Positions 19,818 to 30,712 of a stretch of DNA of 64,000 bases are shown piece after piece. Position 1 is the stretch's first letter; each line of letters begins with the position of its first letter. The notes under the pieces were generated by a model. The model was not told where the DNA came from. It did not search any database and saw nothing but the letters and a program-made list of their open reading frames with translations. Origin of the DNA: Gracilaria domingensis. Its lineage: Eukaryota; Rhodophyta; Florideophyceae; Gracilariales; Gracilariaceae. Position numbers and translations under genes: made by a program. The stretch is taken from the NCBI GenBank assembly GCA_022539475.1, contig VCMS01000007.1, forward strand, positions 89,011 to 153,010, read 5' to 3'.

Positions 19818-22256
19818 TGCCTTATCTTTACAATGCAGAACACACACTCAGTTCCAACATCAGTCTCGCCGATCATCGCGGCATTCCAGCCCCGCACTCC
19901 AGTCTCTGCCACCCCTGTTCCTGTTCCCATTCCCTTCTCTACAGCAGCCGAACGATTCTTCGCCCAAAGGAGCCGGTGGCGCCAAGCACAAGGTCCACCA
20001 TGTGCTTAGCACCGCAAACCGCAACCAAGATTGCCGCGAGGATGACCACCCATTCTCGCGATCATGGGAACAAGAACATCATATCAAAAAGCGTGTCACA
20101 GTTTCTACACCTCTTTCGCAGCAGTATGAAGGCAAACTTGATGAAGGCAGGCCGCTTGTGGCGTACAAAGCACGACTACGTCGAAAAAGAGGGTGGGTCG
20201 TTGACTTGAGGAGCTTGCACCTCAATCACTCGCAGTACCCACATCGGGGTCAAGAGAGCCGACCTCAAAGCGCGCCAAGGAAGAGGACCCAAACCCAGAG
20301 TGTGGGTGAACGCATTGCATCTCGACATGTTCGAAGAGTTTGACAGACTTGGCAAGTTAGGTGTTAAATTCAACTGGAAAACACTCCAACAAATGGCATT
20401 GCAGCTCATTAAAGTGTAGAGCAAAACGCCCTTTGTGGGGATGCACCGAGGTGTGTTTCATAGTTTGTTGATTCGTTACCGGCTTCGACACCTCATGTTA
20501 TGAGAGGCTACTGTGGTAGTGGCCCTATTTCGGGGTATGCCTAGGAAGGGTAGAGTTTCTGCACACGTGTGCTGAGTTGGTCCGATGCTGGGTGCGCCGT
20601 GGCAAGCCCGCCACGGTTTCACACGTGTAGGATGTTGGCCGGCAGCGCCGGATAGTTAGATATTTCTAGTTGACCTTTTCAAGTGCCCTATATAGGTGGG
20701 GGCACTTGCCGCCACTGTACGGGAAGTAAACCTAAAGGAGGCTTCTGGCTCTGACTTTCTTGCCGCTTGTGAACGGTCTTCGTCGCTAATCGGGCAAGCC
20801 GCCACAATTCCGGGCTAGTCATCCGACCTCTACCACTGAGGAGTTCTAGACCGTCGTTACGGCATCTTTTGTTGTTTCTTTGCTATTATTTCCGTCATAC
20901 GGCTCTCGTTTCTCTGCCCTGTTATACAGGTTTTCTGCCCACTAGTCTCGGAACTTATTCCCCTTTATCACGAGTCAGTGCTCCGCAGTGCGGCTCGTTT
21001 GCTGATTCCCTGTTGCTCCCTACCGTTAGGCTGGATATCTCCATTCGATGTGGCTCTCCGGAACAACCGGATAACTACGCCGATTCTTCCCCTTCACCTC
21101 TGACTGCACGCTCAGATCGGGGCCACCCGGATTTACACCCGGCATCGCGCTGGCCCTCTCAGAGGGTTCTACTGCCGCATCTACCCTTTGAGAGAGCAGG
21201 TTTCGAACACCCTGTCGGTGCGCTTTCGACGACGCGGCTCTTGTTTGCCCACTCGTGGGATTGCACCACATAAGGAATAAGAGAAGCCGACGTATCACGA
21301 AATTTTGCTGGACGCGTCGGACAAGAACATTTTTCTATGCATCACGCGCAAGTGGATTCAATCTTTCACGGACAGGTACCGCATAGTCAGCAGATCAAGA
21401 ACGGGAAAGCACCTTCTCTCTCTTGCGAAGACCGAATTCATTCACAAAGAAGTCGCCTTCTACTTAGGGCCCTTGCGAGAGCATTTCGTGAGAAGCAATG
21501 GAATGAGAATGATGTAGAAAAGGTTGACAAGACGCATTTTATGATCAATAATGACAACGGAAAGACGCTAGGCTTCTGTGGGGACAAAAGTGTTAAATAC
21601 GCGGATGTCGTATCTGGTGATGAAAGAATGACAATGGTTGGGAGAATCAGTGGCGGGAGGGACGCAATGACCAAGCCGGCGTTCATGGTTTTCAAGAACA
21701 CGAACAGGTCTTATCCCATACGCGGTGTTCCAGATGACGTCAATAATGTTTTGTATCGGAAAAGACTGAAAGAATGGATGGATACTATCGTCATGCCGCA
21801 GTGAGTGGGTGAGAAGAAGTAATCCGCGCTTTTCCAAACAACAGAAAGCGCCTTCTTTATGTGCATAATTGTAGCGGACACAATCTTACATCGGATTTGC
21901 AGGAAGGGACAAAGAAGATCAATACAGAGATAAGGTATTTCCCTGCGAACGCAACCAATTTCGTACAGCCTGCTGATTCATTCATTTTGCAGAAGATAAG
22001 GAGTGCGTGGAACACGCGATGGGAGAGGTATAATATGGAAATGATGAAGAAAAGCTCATGCGCAGACTCTGGGAAGGTCGTCAATCCAGGAAAAGGGGTT
22101 TTCCTTCGTTTGGCGGCGTTGGCTGTTCGTGATGTAAACAGTCAACGAGACTGCCACGGCGTCACCTACGCAAGGAAAGCGATGGTACGCACCTGTCTTG
22201 CACTCAATGTGAATGGCTTATGGGAAGAGAAGCAGCTATTCCCTGAGTTGCAGTAA
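19818..22256 (+). pseudogene. Pogo/Tc1-mariner type transposase, split by a solo LTR
   Basis: The coding trace runs 19818-20414 and 21271-22256, interrupted by LTR A2. The first part ends in a helix-turn-helix segment (FNWKTLQQMALQLIK). After the LTR come a second DNA-binding region of CENP-B/Tc5 type (RKWIQSFTDRY) and the DDE_1 catalytic domain: Asp in EKVDKTHFMIN, then VHNCSGH where the family has VDNCSGH, and Asp in NFVQPADSF. The middle Asp is thus His. There are also frameshifts near 21510 and 21800-21850. The gene is dead. Confidence 0.8.
20415..21270 (+). repeat. Solo LTR A2 inside the transposase gene
   Basis: 856 bp, TGTAGAG to CACCACA, same family as A1. The flanking 5-mers are TAAAG (20410-20414) and TAAGG (21271-21275), a target duplication with one mismatch. 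Transposase coding sequence continues on both sides. A solo LTR is the expected product of recombination between two LTRs. The TATA core (about 20689-20694) sits between AAGTGCCC and GGGCACTT. Confidence 0.9.
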
Positions 22257-22521
22257 ATTATTGCAAGGCATCGCGTCCACTTCGACGGTCAAGTGGTGGA
22301 ACGATAGATTTCTTTGTATTTGAGCTCCGACCACATTATTTGGGTCGTACGTATGTAGCGTGCGTCACAATAAATTGGTACGTCCCTTAATTAGTGTGGT
22401 ACCGTGGATAACGTAGGCCACACTTCTTGGTGTTTTAGAATCTCCAAATCCTTTACCTTAAATAGTGGGACCCACATTGTCTGCAGTCCCTGGGTGTAGA
22501 GGATGAGGCCCAATGACACGT
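22257..22521. other. Non-coding tail after the transposase remnant
   Basis: AT-leaning sequence with no open frame or repeat recognised. It may contain the 3' end of the pogo-like element, but no TIR was identified. Confidence 0.3.
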
Positions 22522-23513
22522 TTAATACTGATCTCTGACAGAAACAATCTTTCTTGGGTCAAAACGAGAAATGTCAACACGTTCCTTCTTCCCCTGCGCC
22601 AAGTCCAAAAGACATGCTCCTATCAACGGAGCAAAACTGAATGCTTGTTCTGATACTCCGAATAGAACCACCTGCGATTTACCAGGTAGGAGCCCAAGCA
22701 CAAAGTCGTGCGAAGGTGCAAAGTACGATTTGTATTGCATTTCAACAACATCTCCAAGAATGGGCCAATGACTTTGCACGAATGATTGAATGTTCCTATC
22801 CAACCTTTTCTCAATCTCTCTGTTGTTTCCCAATGGAACGGAGGATCCCACCGTAGCACGAGGGGAGTATAATCGGTAGCCAGCTTCACAACACGGCTTG
22901 TTCTTGCTCCTTCTTCCGATTGGAAGGCTAGAAAGCCGTAGTAGAGGCCAAGCTGGTGTCGAGCCTCCACCAATGGTTGGTGGGCAAGAGATTGATTGCG
23001 GTAATAGTACCATTGAGGTAAGTCATATACATCATCCGGTAGCTCGAAGTGACCCCAGGCCACCATCTGCACGTTTGTGCTCATGTTGAGATTAAATTCC
23101 TCCTTCACAATCCTCTTGGTACGTGCCCCGATCGTAAGCACCAGTTTCTTTTGAACTTTGATCACTCTCCTGTCATTCAAGAGAAGCAGTGAATGCGAAG
23201 GCCTAAGATCATCTGTGTAGAAACGGAGCACAGTGGTTCTCTCTCGAAGAGTCACGACACGATCTGTAGCAAATTGTGCCATTGCCCAGCATGGAGAAGT
23301 GGCATCTATGGATCCACCCTTATCTGAGAAATAAACAATATCATCGTCTCCGACCCGCAGACCTTGAAACCGATTGCGTAGTTCTTCACTACTGCTTGTA
23401 ACTTCGATCCCATTGGTTTTCATTGTTCCGGTCGCCCCATGATTAGTACCATCAGCAGCCTCTTCTACACCCGAAGAACCGAAATAAAGGAGCCCATTGT
23501 TTGGCCTAACGTT
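22522..23513 (-). pseudogene. FAD-dependent amine oxidase (sarcosine oxidase-like) remnant
   Basis: A minus-strand frame open from about 23513 to 22623 continues in a second frame to TGA 22522-22524, after a one-base shift near 22,810-22,830. Features resembling DAO/sarcosine-oxidase family proteins: YFSDKGGSIDATSPCWAMAQ (inner FAD-binding region), VLTIGARTKR (the usual NtaGaws position), YYGFLAF followed by VVKLATDY, and a C-terminal block GLLPGKSQVVLFGVSEQAF...FAPLIGACLLDL, like the family's closing glycine-rich segment. The N-terminal GxGxxG dinucleotide site is absent. The family call is by eye. Confidence 0.55.
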
Positions 23514-23716
23514 TTACTTTCCGAAAACGTTTTGTAGTCTCAAGAACTATTTCGTTGCAACGATTAGTCTTTATATCATGTGTAGTAAAGGAGATATGAC
23601 AGCTTTAAATTAATGAATGCGGCGTACTTCTGGCGGTATTTTTCCTCGGAAAAAGATACATCGTGCACTACATAGTGCATACTTTAGGCTGACACTATGC
23701 CTTAACCCTTGTCGAA
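23514..23716. other. Intergenic stretch
   Basis: No coding or RNA signal recognised. It precedes two palindromes. Confidence 0.3.
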
Positions 23717-23742
23717 TACATGGAAGAGATCTCTTCCATGTA
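23717..23742. repeat. Perfect 26-bp palindrome
   Basis: TACATGGAAGAGA and its exact complement with no loop (axis at 23729/23730). Related in sequence to the longer inverted repeat 22 bp downstream. Confidence 0.85.
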
Positions 23743-23763
23743 GGGGTTTTCTCGGAATCGCTA

Positions 23764-23804
23764 CATGGGAGAGCTCTTCCAGCGGCTGGAATAGCTCTCC
23801 CATG
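23764..23804. repeat. 41-bp near-perfect inverted repeat
   Basis: Outer 12-nt arms CATGGGAGAGCT / AGCTCTCCCATG enclose a second inverted repeat TTCCAGC g GCTGGAA, with one mismatched pair between them. As RNA this would be a continuous short hairpin; as DNA, a cruciform. Its CATGG...AGAG outer arms echo the neighbouring palindrome. Confidence 0.85.
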
Positions 23805-24853
23805 CTTGAAATCTTCATACAAATTAACAAAATTCTTTTTTGTGCTACATTGCTGTTAACCGCATTTTGCACCGGAAAATGTTCTGAGCCGAGCTATCTG
23901 GCTGAGTCAGAACGAGACAGAGATGTATCGCTCGCCAATATTAAAGGTAGCGAAGTCAGCATATACGTCAATAGTGGCAAGTTTCCAAGAAAGTAGAAGA
24001 GAATTGCTTCAAAAATGCAGCTCACAGATGACTCCGTTGTTATAGATAAAGACATTTATAATGTTAAAACTTGATACATGCTTTCTATATACAGCACAAA
24101 CTGTAAAAAACCTTTAATCCTTTGAAGATGCATAGTGTTTGCGGCAGCTATTTAAAACAAAAAATGTCGTGTGGGGTTGAAAACGATGTTTTCGGCCAAA
24201 CAAAGATGATGATCGATTTTCTATCCAAATGAAGAATTATAGTCATAAATGTGAGGAACCAATTACATGGAAGTGGTATATGCCCCACCCAATTGTGTGA
24301 ACTACCAATCAAATTTCTCAACAGCAAGCCAATGAAACTAGCGCAAAGCAAAACGCCACCAGCTTCCACAGTTTCGCTAGGGTATTTCAGCTGCCCGCCA
24401 CCCCTGATTCACCCCATCCATCCCCACCATCACCGCGAGCTTCGGCGTCCTGCGTCATCGGCTCGCGCCGTCATTGCGCGTCGCAGCACAACTCCGCCTA
24501 CCAGCCGCGCCGGCTTCCCACCGCGCTTGCGGCGCGCCATGATTCGGTTCTCGCGAGCGATGATGGTGACTACTGCTGGATGATGGTGACTACTGCTGGA
24601 CGATGGTGGCTACTCCTTGGTACTAGACGTTAGCGATGACTGTGGCTACTGCCAAGTGCTGGACGCTGGACTTTGGTGTAAATCCTGCTACGTGGTGACC
24701 GCTGAAGCTGGGTGTGTATACTTCTAACTCTATCGTCCGCGCAGATTGGCAAAGGATGGGGCAGAGCGTGATATTTATTCAAGAAGGCAGCAAGATGAAA
24801 TTCAAGGCAACAAAGAAGGGGACGCAAAGCAAGGAAACAGGACGAGGGAGGGT
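23805..24853. other. Gene-poor interval with a 20-bp minisatellite
   Basis: Only short unsupported open frames. At 24559-24619 a 20-bp unit (TGATGGTGACTACTGCTGGA) is repeated, two exact copies then a degenerate third. A further weaker copy lies at about 24634-24662. Pro/His/Arg-type codons upstream (24390-24550) reflect GC-rich low-complexity DNA. Confidence 0.5.
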
Positions 24854-25258
24854 TCACGTAGACGAGACAGACTTAACAGTTCGATAGATGGTACGAAGTG
24901 CCTTAGCAGTCGACGCCGATCTGCGTCCCATCATTGAGAGCGCAAGGCCTAACCCAACTCCTCGAACGAACAACGCTGGTAACTCCTGCACACTAGTCTT
25001 CCAATCGTCCACGGATACTCCTCGATGGTGCAAGAAGACATGTAATGCATCTTAACATGCCAGTATTTCCGCTTCAATCTTCTCTTCCAATTCATCTTCG
25101 TCTTCCTCTGCCGCCACTGCAGCCTCCTCCTCCTCGGCAACTTCCTTCGTAACTTCCTCAGCTTCACGCTCAATGACGCAGGTGGACCGTGCCGGGGGCA
25201 CGTCAGACCCGGCGGTGTCGTCGTCGGTCATTGCGGCCAGAGTGTCTCTAGCGGACAT
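24854..25258 (-). pseudogene. Small acidic coiled-coil protein gene with one internal TAA
   Basis: From ATG 25258-25256 the frame is 135 codons to TGA 24856-24854, broken only by TAA 25054-25052 at codon 69. The first half is very acidic, with Glu/Ala-rich coiled coil (EEVTKEVAEEEEAAVAAEED). The second half is neutral to basic, with a Gly/Leu-rich segment (VRGVGLGLALSMMGRR) that could be a short hydrophobic helix. Continuity of sensible sequence past the stop suggests a recent nonsense change (CAA to TAA would do), a sequencing error or readthrough. Family unknown. Confidence 0.5.
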
Positions 25259-26340
25259 GTTGAGACGGGTGGTGCAATTGACTACTGGGATAGAAGAGAA
25301 TGACGACACCGCTATCTAAATAAGCAAATGGAGCGTGACAGGTCACTATGCCAGCAAAGCACCAACCAGCCGCAAATTGACAAAATGTATCGACAGGAGC
25401 GAAAATCGTGGCGCTGCGTGGGGCATGGATAAAACATGAACATTCCAACAGAAGACCTAAGCCACCAAGTGAGGATTGGCGAGCCACCGATTACTAACCG
25501 ACATAACGAAGCATGGTAGCGCGCCATAAGAGGACACGGTAGAACATGGTGAGCCGAGATAGTGTCCTTGGCAAAAGGCGATATTCAGCACATTACTTCA
25601 GACGGACAACGAGTCATGAACGTGCATATAAACCCCCAAGCTCGAGCATCCTCCGCAAACTCAGGGTTGGGCAGACCACTTCCCCCCTTGACGACCCCCC
25701 CCCATCCTTGCCTCTCTCGCCTTTCTTCCTCCCTTTCCGTCGTCACCAACCTTCTTTCCTTTGGCAATCCCATCTTCCCTCAGCGCAGTCTGCGCCCCTC
25801 TGCCACCAACCTTTCCCCCTTCATTTTCTTATTCCCGACGGCCCGGTCTCGCGCCGTTCTTTACACAGTCGCCTTGTGCTGCCCTCCATTGGGCATGTGC
25901 GCACATTGCGATCATATCTACATCTCCGTTTCCCCGGACGGGCGTGGGAAGTGGTACGCATTGCACAGGTTCTCTTCCTGTCGTCACCTCGCCTGGTTAC
26001 TAGGTTTATGGTGGCATCGACGACAGAATCGAAGGCCTTAGGCGTCCTCGTTCTTCCATTCCGCCGACAGCCTTGGTGTGTTGGTCTGTTGGCGCTGCAT
26101 TCTGTCGTTGTGATGGCATTCGGCATCGAACGCCGAATCATACTCTTGTTTAATTACTCTCTCCGCTCTTGTTAGCGGAGAGTTTCTACTATCTTGGAGT
26201 TATCTTGTCTGCTTCTGCATGCATCTGAGCAACGTTAACTTGTCGCCCCTTTTGGGCTGTTACTCTTGAGCATTTATTATGTCGCTCTCCTTGTGTTTGT
26301 CACCACCCGCGTCGCTTCCCCCAGAAATAGCGTCCACAAA
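25259..26340. other. Interval with pyrimidine-rich promoter-like DNA and an uncertain ORF
   Basis: A strongly CT-rich stretch (25680-25850, with a run of 10 C) precedes ATG 25894, which opens a 49-codon frame (MCAHCDHIYISVSPDGRGKW) ending near 26041. The CxxC and WYALHR motifs are suggestive of a small zinc-binding module or a first exon, but nothing further supports it. The interval up to 26340 shows a small inverted repeat at about 26156-26182 (CTCTCCGCT/AGCGGAGAG). Confidence 0.3.
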
Positions 26341-27389
26341 AAACATGCAAACTTGAAGCTTTATTGGCGTCTTGAAAAAGGACGACCATATAAAAGTACA
26401 CGTAGAGTTTAAAAATAGTATATTTCATCATTATCATTATTCTAGAAGTATCGGAAGCAACTAATGACCGAATTTCTTCTCATGGCTCAAAAAAGCGTTT
26501 GCCATCTTGGAAACGAAGGTCAAGCATGGCCATAATCGAGAAACAGCAGAACTGGAAGCCTGATAGGAGGGCTCCAAGAAGGATATTTGAGGATAAAATG
26601 GAACCGAAGAATACAAACTTGCATAAAGATAAAAAGGTAATTAATGGATGCGCTAGGCCTTATTCATTTACAAACTTTTAATTTACCTTCGTTTTGTTAG
26701 ATTCGGGGTGCGATCGTCTGAGTTGTACGTAAGAATAGTTAATAGAGACATGCTCAGCGTTTTACTAGATTGGAATGACTGAAACAATGTGACATCACGT
26801 TTAAGCTTTCTTTGTCGACGGCATTGGCAGCTTTCTTTTTTTCATGACGTTCTACTTCTTCTTTCATGATCACGTAGAACAACTACTGAGTGCATTGTAA
26901 AAATCTTTAACTTTGAAATAAAAAAAGGCCTACAGCAGTGCAAAAACTCTTATATTGTGCACATGGAAGAATACCTCTTCAATTTGGAATAGTTGCTATT
27001 CCAAAAATTTTGAAGAGAATGGGTTCCAAAAACCGGTTGAGTGGAGCTTTTGGATGGTTCTTTCAAAGCGCGCATAAATTTATAACTTTTTACTTGTCAT
27101 TCACTTCAACGACAGCAATTGAAAGAAGGACAAATGAGCTACAAGATGCATCGATTTCCTTCTTCCTGCGTAGAACAGCAAAGGAATGGCGTGAGGTTTA
27201 AAGTAGCGTTTTTCACAAATTTTCTACGTATTCCATGTTCTCCTGACAAGTGCTAATTGAAACACGAACCGAATCACGTAAGTCGTGGAACGGACCTATG
27301 TCAAAACAACAATGTTCTACTGTAATAACAAAAGTATTTGAAAACGACATATTAACTAAAATGTTCGAACTCGAGTCATAATATCAGAG
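26341..27389. other. AT-rich intergenic DNA
   Basis: Contains an 87-codon open frame (26938-27201) without a recognisable family, and a hairpin at 26975-27017. No promoter or RNA gene is recognised. Confidence 0.35.
26975..27017. repeat. 43-nt hairpin
   Basis: Arms CTCTTCAATTTGGAATAG and CTATTCCAAAAATTTTGAAGAG pair around a TTG loop, with a 4-nt bulge in the right arm. It is a third strong inverted repeat within about 3.3 kb, unrelated in sequence to those at 23.7 kb. Confidence 0.75.
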
Positions 27390-28575
27390 CTTCGAGAAGC
27401 ATGCTTCTCAAAGAATAGGTCGCAAACCTCCTCCAGAGAGAAAGAATTTGTGCTTTTAGTAAAGCATAGCTACAAATGTTTGCGAAAACAAATTAAAACA
27501 AAGCGTTTTGATCTCGAGAAAAAAGGTCTTTACATTATAGAAAGAAAAAGTTTTTTGTTAAGGTATTCCATTGAAGATTTTTTTTATCCTTACTTACTGA
27601 CCTGACAATTTACAGATTTAGTTTTTTAATGAAGTTTTAGCTCTCGGAACTATACTATTCTTCAACTTTAACAATGTATGCATTGACAAACATAGAATAG
27701 TAGAATGCTTTAGCAATAGAGCTTGGCAGCCTCCTTGCTTTCGACAGTTCTTCTGAAAACTTAAATTAAATGTAAAAAGAAAAGAAACGCAAATCCGTTG
27801 TTGCGAAACATGCAAGAAAGACGATATTTATCTATCTTTCTTTAATAAATACTGATCTTTCTATTATATATACGCATTCAAAAATAACTGCGGTTGTTTT
27901 GGTCATCTGCATAAACAAATTTAAATTTAAATTCTAAATGCTTTGCGAGATATTTGTTGAACTTCTGTTCAGAGACTTCTTACAAAAAACAATCAACAGA
28001 AAAATTCTAAATCAGATTTATTTTTGTAAGCTCGAATCTACGTGTAAACTTTAGAAATCTGTACTCGTATCTAAATGAAATTAAAAAAAATCTTTTTTCT
28101 AAGGAAACAGTAGTTAAACGACAAATCCTATTTGTTGTGAGCTATGTGGCACATATTGAAATTTTCCAATTTCGGGGAGTGTTTTCAAAAAACTTCTTAG
28201 TCAAAGTGACGTGTAGCCTTAAGTTTGGATACTAGCTAGAGGCATCTTCCAAAATTGTGCATGCAAGGAATTCTTTACTCCTAAAATTTTAATGTTGTTA
28301 GTATGGTATTGATCGAATGTGGAGGTTATGTCCAAAAAGATGGGCAAATGCGCCATTTGACACGGCGCATGTTTTTTAATATTTTTACTTGTTTGCTGTA
28401 TCTTGTATGAAGGAATAAAGCCTATTCTAAAAATAAGCGGTTGCCTACGAGACCGTTTCAAATTTCGGCATATTGCCGCCAAAATGGAAGTAGACAGCCT
28501 TTTAAAATAGGTTGGTTCTGCTAATGAGCTCCAGATTAGATTTACGCCTATACCAGTAGGAGCTTTGCTATTAGC
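27390..28575 (+). repeat. Dispersed repeat R1, copy 3 (divergent)
   Basis: The right part (28240-28575) matches the right half of R1 copy 1, including the GC hairpin (28347-28370), AATAAGCGG, and the terminal AGTAGGAGCTTTGCTATTA. The left limit is approximate, based on weak matches near 27396-27480. It is much older than copies 1 and 2. Confidence 0.55.
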
Positions 28576-28916
28576 CTTTGCCGCCCGTCGCCGATGCCTG
28601 CATCTCCCTGTTGTAAAATTAAATCAAAAATTTTCGCGTTAACCAATGATATTGAGGAGTCTTCAAGACATGTGGGGATGAGCCGGTATACGTGTCGGCG
28701 TCAGAAAGAATTTCCTCTCGTGACTGGCGTTAGGCTCCACTAGGTGGAAGTTGTATTTCTTTTTCTCTCAGTTGGCATAGGGTGTTTGCCAGCGCAGCCA
28801 GACATTCCATTGGCAAGAACACCACATCAGCGAGTTGCAACTCTATCCTAAAAGTCATCTTCCCCATCTCTTGTCCCGCTCCCTTCTTCTCCCTCTCCCC
28901 GTCTATCGGTTTTCCA

Positions 28917-30551
28917 ATGACGTCCGAAAGCCGAGAAGTGGCGAAGACAATCGCCGCTTATGAGCACCTTATCAAAACATACAACGACTGCGATGCCATG
29001 GTCAACCTGTCGTATTTCCTTCTCTACAACAAAGACGCCCCATTCGATTATGAACGTGCGATCCAACTGCTTCAACGTGCAGCAAAGCAGGGTAACCATC
29101 AGCGCGCCATGTACCGATTGGCCATCCTTCATCGTGACTATGGAAATGATGAAGAGCGTTCTCAGGTAATCCCTCTTCTTGAACGCTCGGTTCTCGTCAA
29201 GGAGAAGCAACGAGCACTCTTCCATCTGGCGAAGACTTTGGTGTACGACACTGGCAATGCCAGAGATCCTGTGAGGGCTGCACAGTTGCTGCGGAGAGCT
29301 TTGAGACGCGGCCGAGATTCTGATTGTTTGGCAGCTCTGGGTAAAATTGTTTTAACGGAACCTAGCGTCAAGGGTGACACTACAGAAGGTTTGGCGTTAT
29401 ACAAGGAAGCCATGCACTTGTCTTCTCATACTTCGTACTTGAATAGTCTTGGCTGGATGTACACCACTGGTGCTCACCGTCTGGAAAGGTCCTACTCTCG
29501 GGCAGTTTCATTATTCAAAATGGCGATTGAGAGAGGTAGCGTAACTGCTGTCCTTAATTTTGCCGATCTTCTTGATAAACAGGGTTCCCAGTTTGGTGAA
29601 GATCATAGTTTTGTAATTTCCAAGCTTGAAGAGCAGCTCAACATCAGCGACAACCGGGTGATGTCATCATTGTCTCGTTTAGTTCGTATATACGGACAGT
29701 GGGAAGCAGTACGCGACTATAATCGGGTTTTCGAATTGTGTGAAAGGGGAGTGAAACAGTACCGCTCGTCGAGAGCGTTAATTCAATGGGTCCAATTGTT
29801 ACTTCTGGGTCATGATGGTCTTCCAGTGAACCTGAACAAAGCCATGGCAGTTTGCAATAGATACACGACATTTGGTCCGTTCCCTTCAGTGGTTCTATCT
29901 TCCATATTGTGGACCGGCACAGAAGAAGTGCCAGCGAATCCTCATCGCGCGCTTCTGATTTGTCGGCAACTGCGAAATGCAAAACCTTTTCTGCTTGCTT
30001 CAATGTTCCGGTATGGAGCATCGAAATTTCCTTCGGATCGCGGCAGAGCAAAAAGTATATGCATGAACCCCGTGTCAGATGAAGAGAAGCTCATAAACGC
30101 AGTGCTTTTGAGTGAAGAGGAAGATAGTGAATCAATTCGAAAGGCAGAAAAAAGGTTCCGCAAGTTGAAACGAAAAAACGAGGGTAGCTTAGTTTGGGTG
30201 CCTCTGTATATTCGAAGAAGCAATTTCTCTCTCCCATTTCATGGAGATCCGAAGCGTCTCAGATGTATCGCTATGAAGTTCGAATATTTATGCCATGTGG
30301 CCAGTTTGAACCTTGCCATGTTGCTTCTAGAACGGAAGAAGAGAAAGTCAGAGTCACGAGCAGAAGCTCTAACAATTCTCAATTCTCTGCTTGAGACGAG
30401 ACTAAAGGAGGTGGCGCAGATAAACTTAGCCTATATATTTTGGAATGGAATAGCTGGTTTCGAACAAAATAGAAAAAGGGCAAGGAAGGTCCTAGAAGCA
30501 GACGAGGGTGGCAGAGTGGCAGAGTTGTTCAAAGATTTTTTGGGAGATTGA
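28917..30551 (+). CDS. Sel1-like repeat protein
   Basis: 544 aa from ATG 28917 to TGA 30549-30551. The frame is open further upstream but has no earlier ATG with a better context. Helical repeats of Sel1 type recur through the protein (ERAIQLLQRAAKQGNHQRAMYR, then AAQLLRRALRRG, SRAVSLFKMAIERGSVTAV), of the pattern A...LY..AA..G...A...L. Such repeats build solenoid scaffolds, often in ER-associated degradation or signalling. No signal peptide or membrane helix is seen. After the stop, another frame (30508-30711) continues with a repeat-like segment (YDIYQAIKLLIDNAMVKIR), so the ancestral protein was probably about 50 residues longer and a frameshift near 30,540 truncated it. Confidence 0.8.
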   Translation: MTSESREVAKTIAAYEHLIKTYNDCDAMVNLSYFLLYNKDAPFDYERAIQLLQRAAKQGNHQRAMYRLAILHRDYGNDEERSQVIPLLERSVLVKEKQRALFHLAKTLVYDTGNARDPVRAAQLLRRALRRGRDSDCLAALGKIVLTEPSVKGDTTEGLALYKEAMHLSSHTSYLNSLGWMYTTGAHRLERSYSRAVSLFKMAIERGSVTAVLNFADLLDKQGSQFGEDHSFVISKLEEQLNISDNRVMSSLSRLVRIYGQWEAVRDYNRVFELCERGVKQYRSSRALIQWVQLLLLGHDGLPVNLNKAMAVCNRYTTFGPFPSVVLSSILWTGTEEVPANPHRALLICRQLRNAKPFLLASMFRYGASKFPSDRGRAKSICMNPVSDEEKLINAVLLSEEEDSESIRKAEKRFRKLKRKNEGSLVWVPLYIRRSNFSLPFHGDPKRLRCIAMKFEYLCHVASLNLAMLLLERKKRKSESRAEALTILNSLLETRLKEVAQINLAYIFWNGIAGFEQNRKRARKVLEADEGGRVAELFKDFLGD

Positions 30552-30712
30552 GAAGACTTTCCTAGAACAAGTTCACGACGATGAGGGAGATTATGACATT
30601 TACCAAGCGATTAAGCTTCTAATAGACAATGCAATGGTAAAAATTAGACATAGCGGTACGCAGCAAATGTCCCGACTCTCAGTCAAGTGTCATTGGCTGT
30701 ACCAAGGGTAAC

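Noticed and set aside
19427-21273. Open frames of 70-134 codons inside the LTRs (also 48611-49069, 59656-60180, 61787-62320)
   Set aside because: They follow the LTRs exactly and vary in frame between copies; pyrimidine-rich LTR sequence, not protein genes.
22522-23513. Member of the chromovirus aORF family
   Set aside because: Minus orientation and Trp-rich composition suggested it at first, but motifs fit the C-terminal half of FAD amine oxidases better and there is no pol or LTR beside it in the required order.
25688-25700. C-run with following Pro-rich frame as a collagen-like or mucin-like gene
   Set aside because: Low-complexity pyrimidine tract; two overlapping frames are equally open and neither shows a domain.
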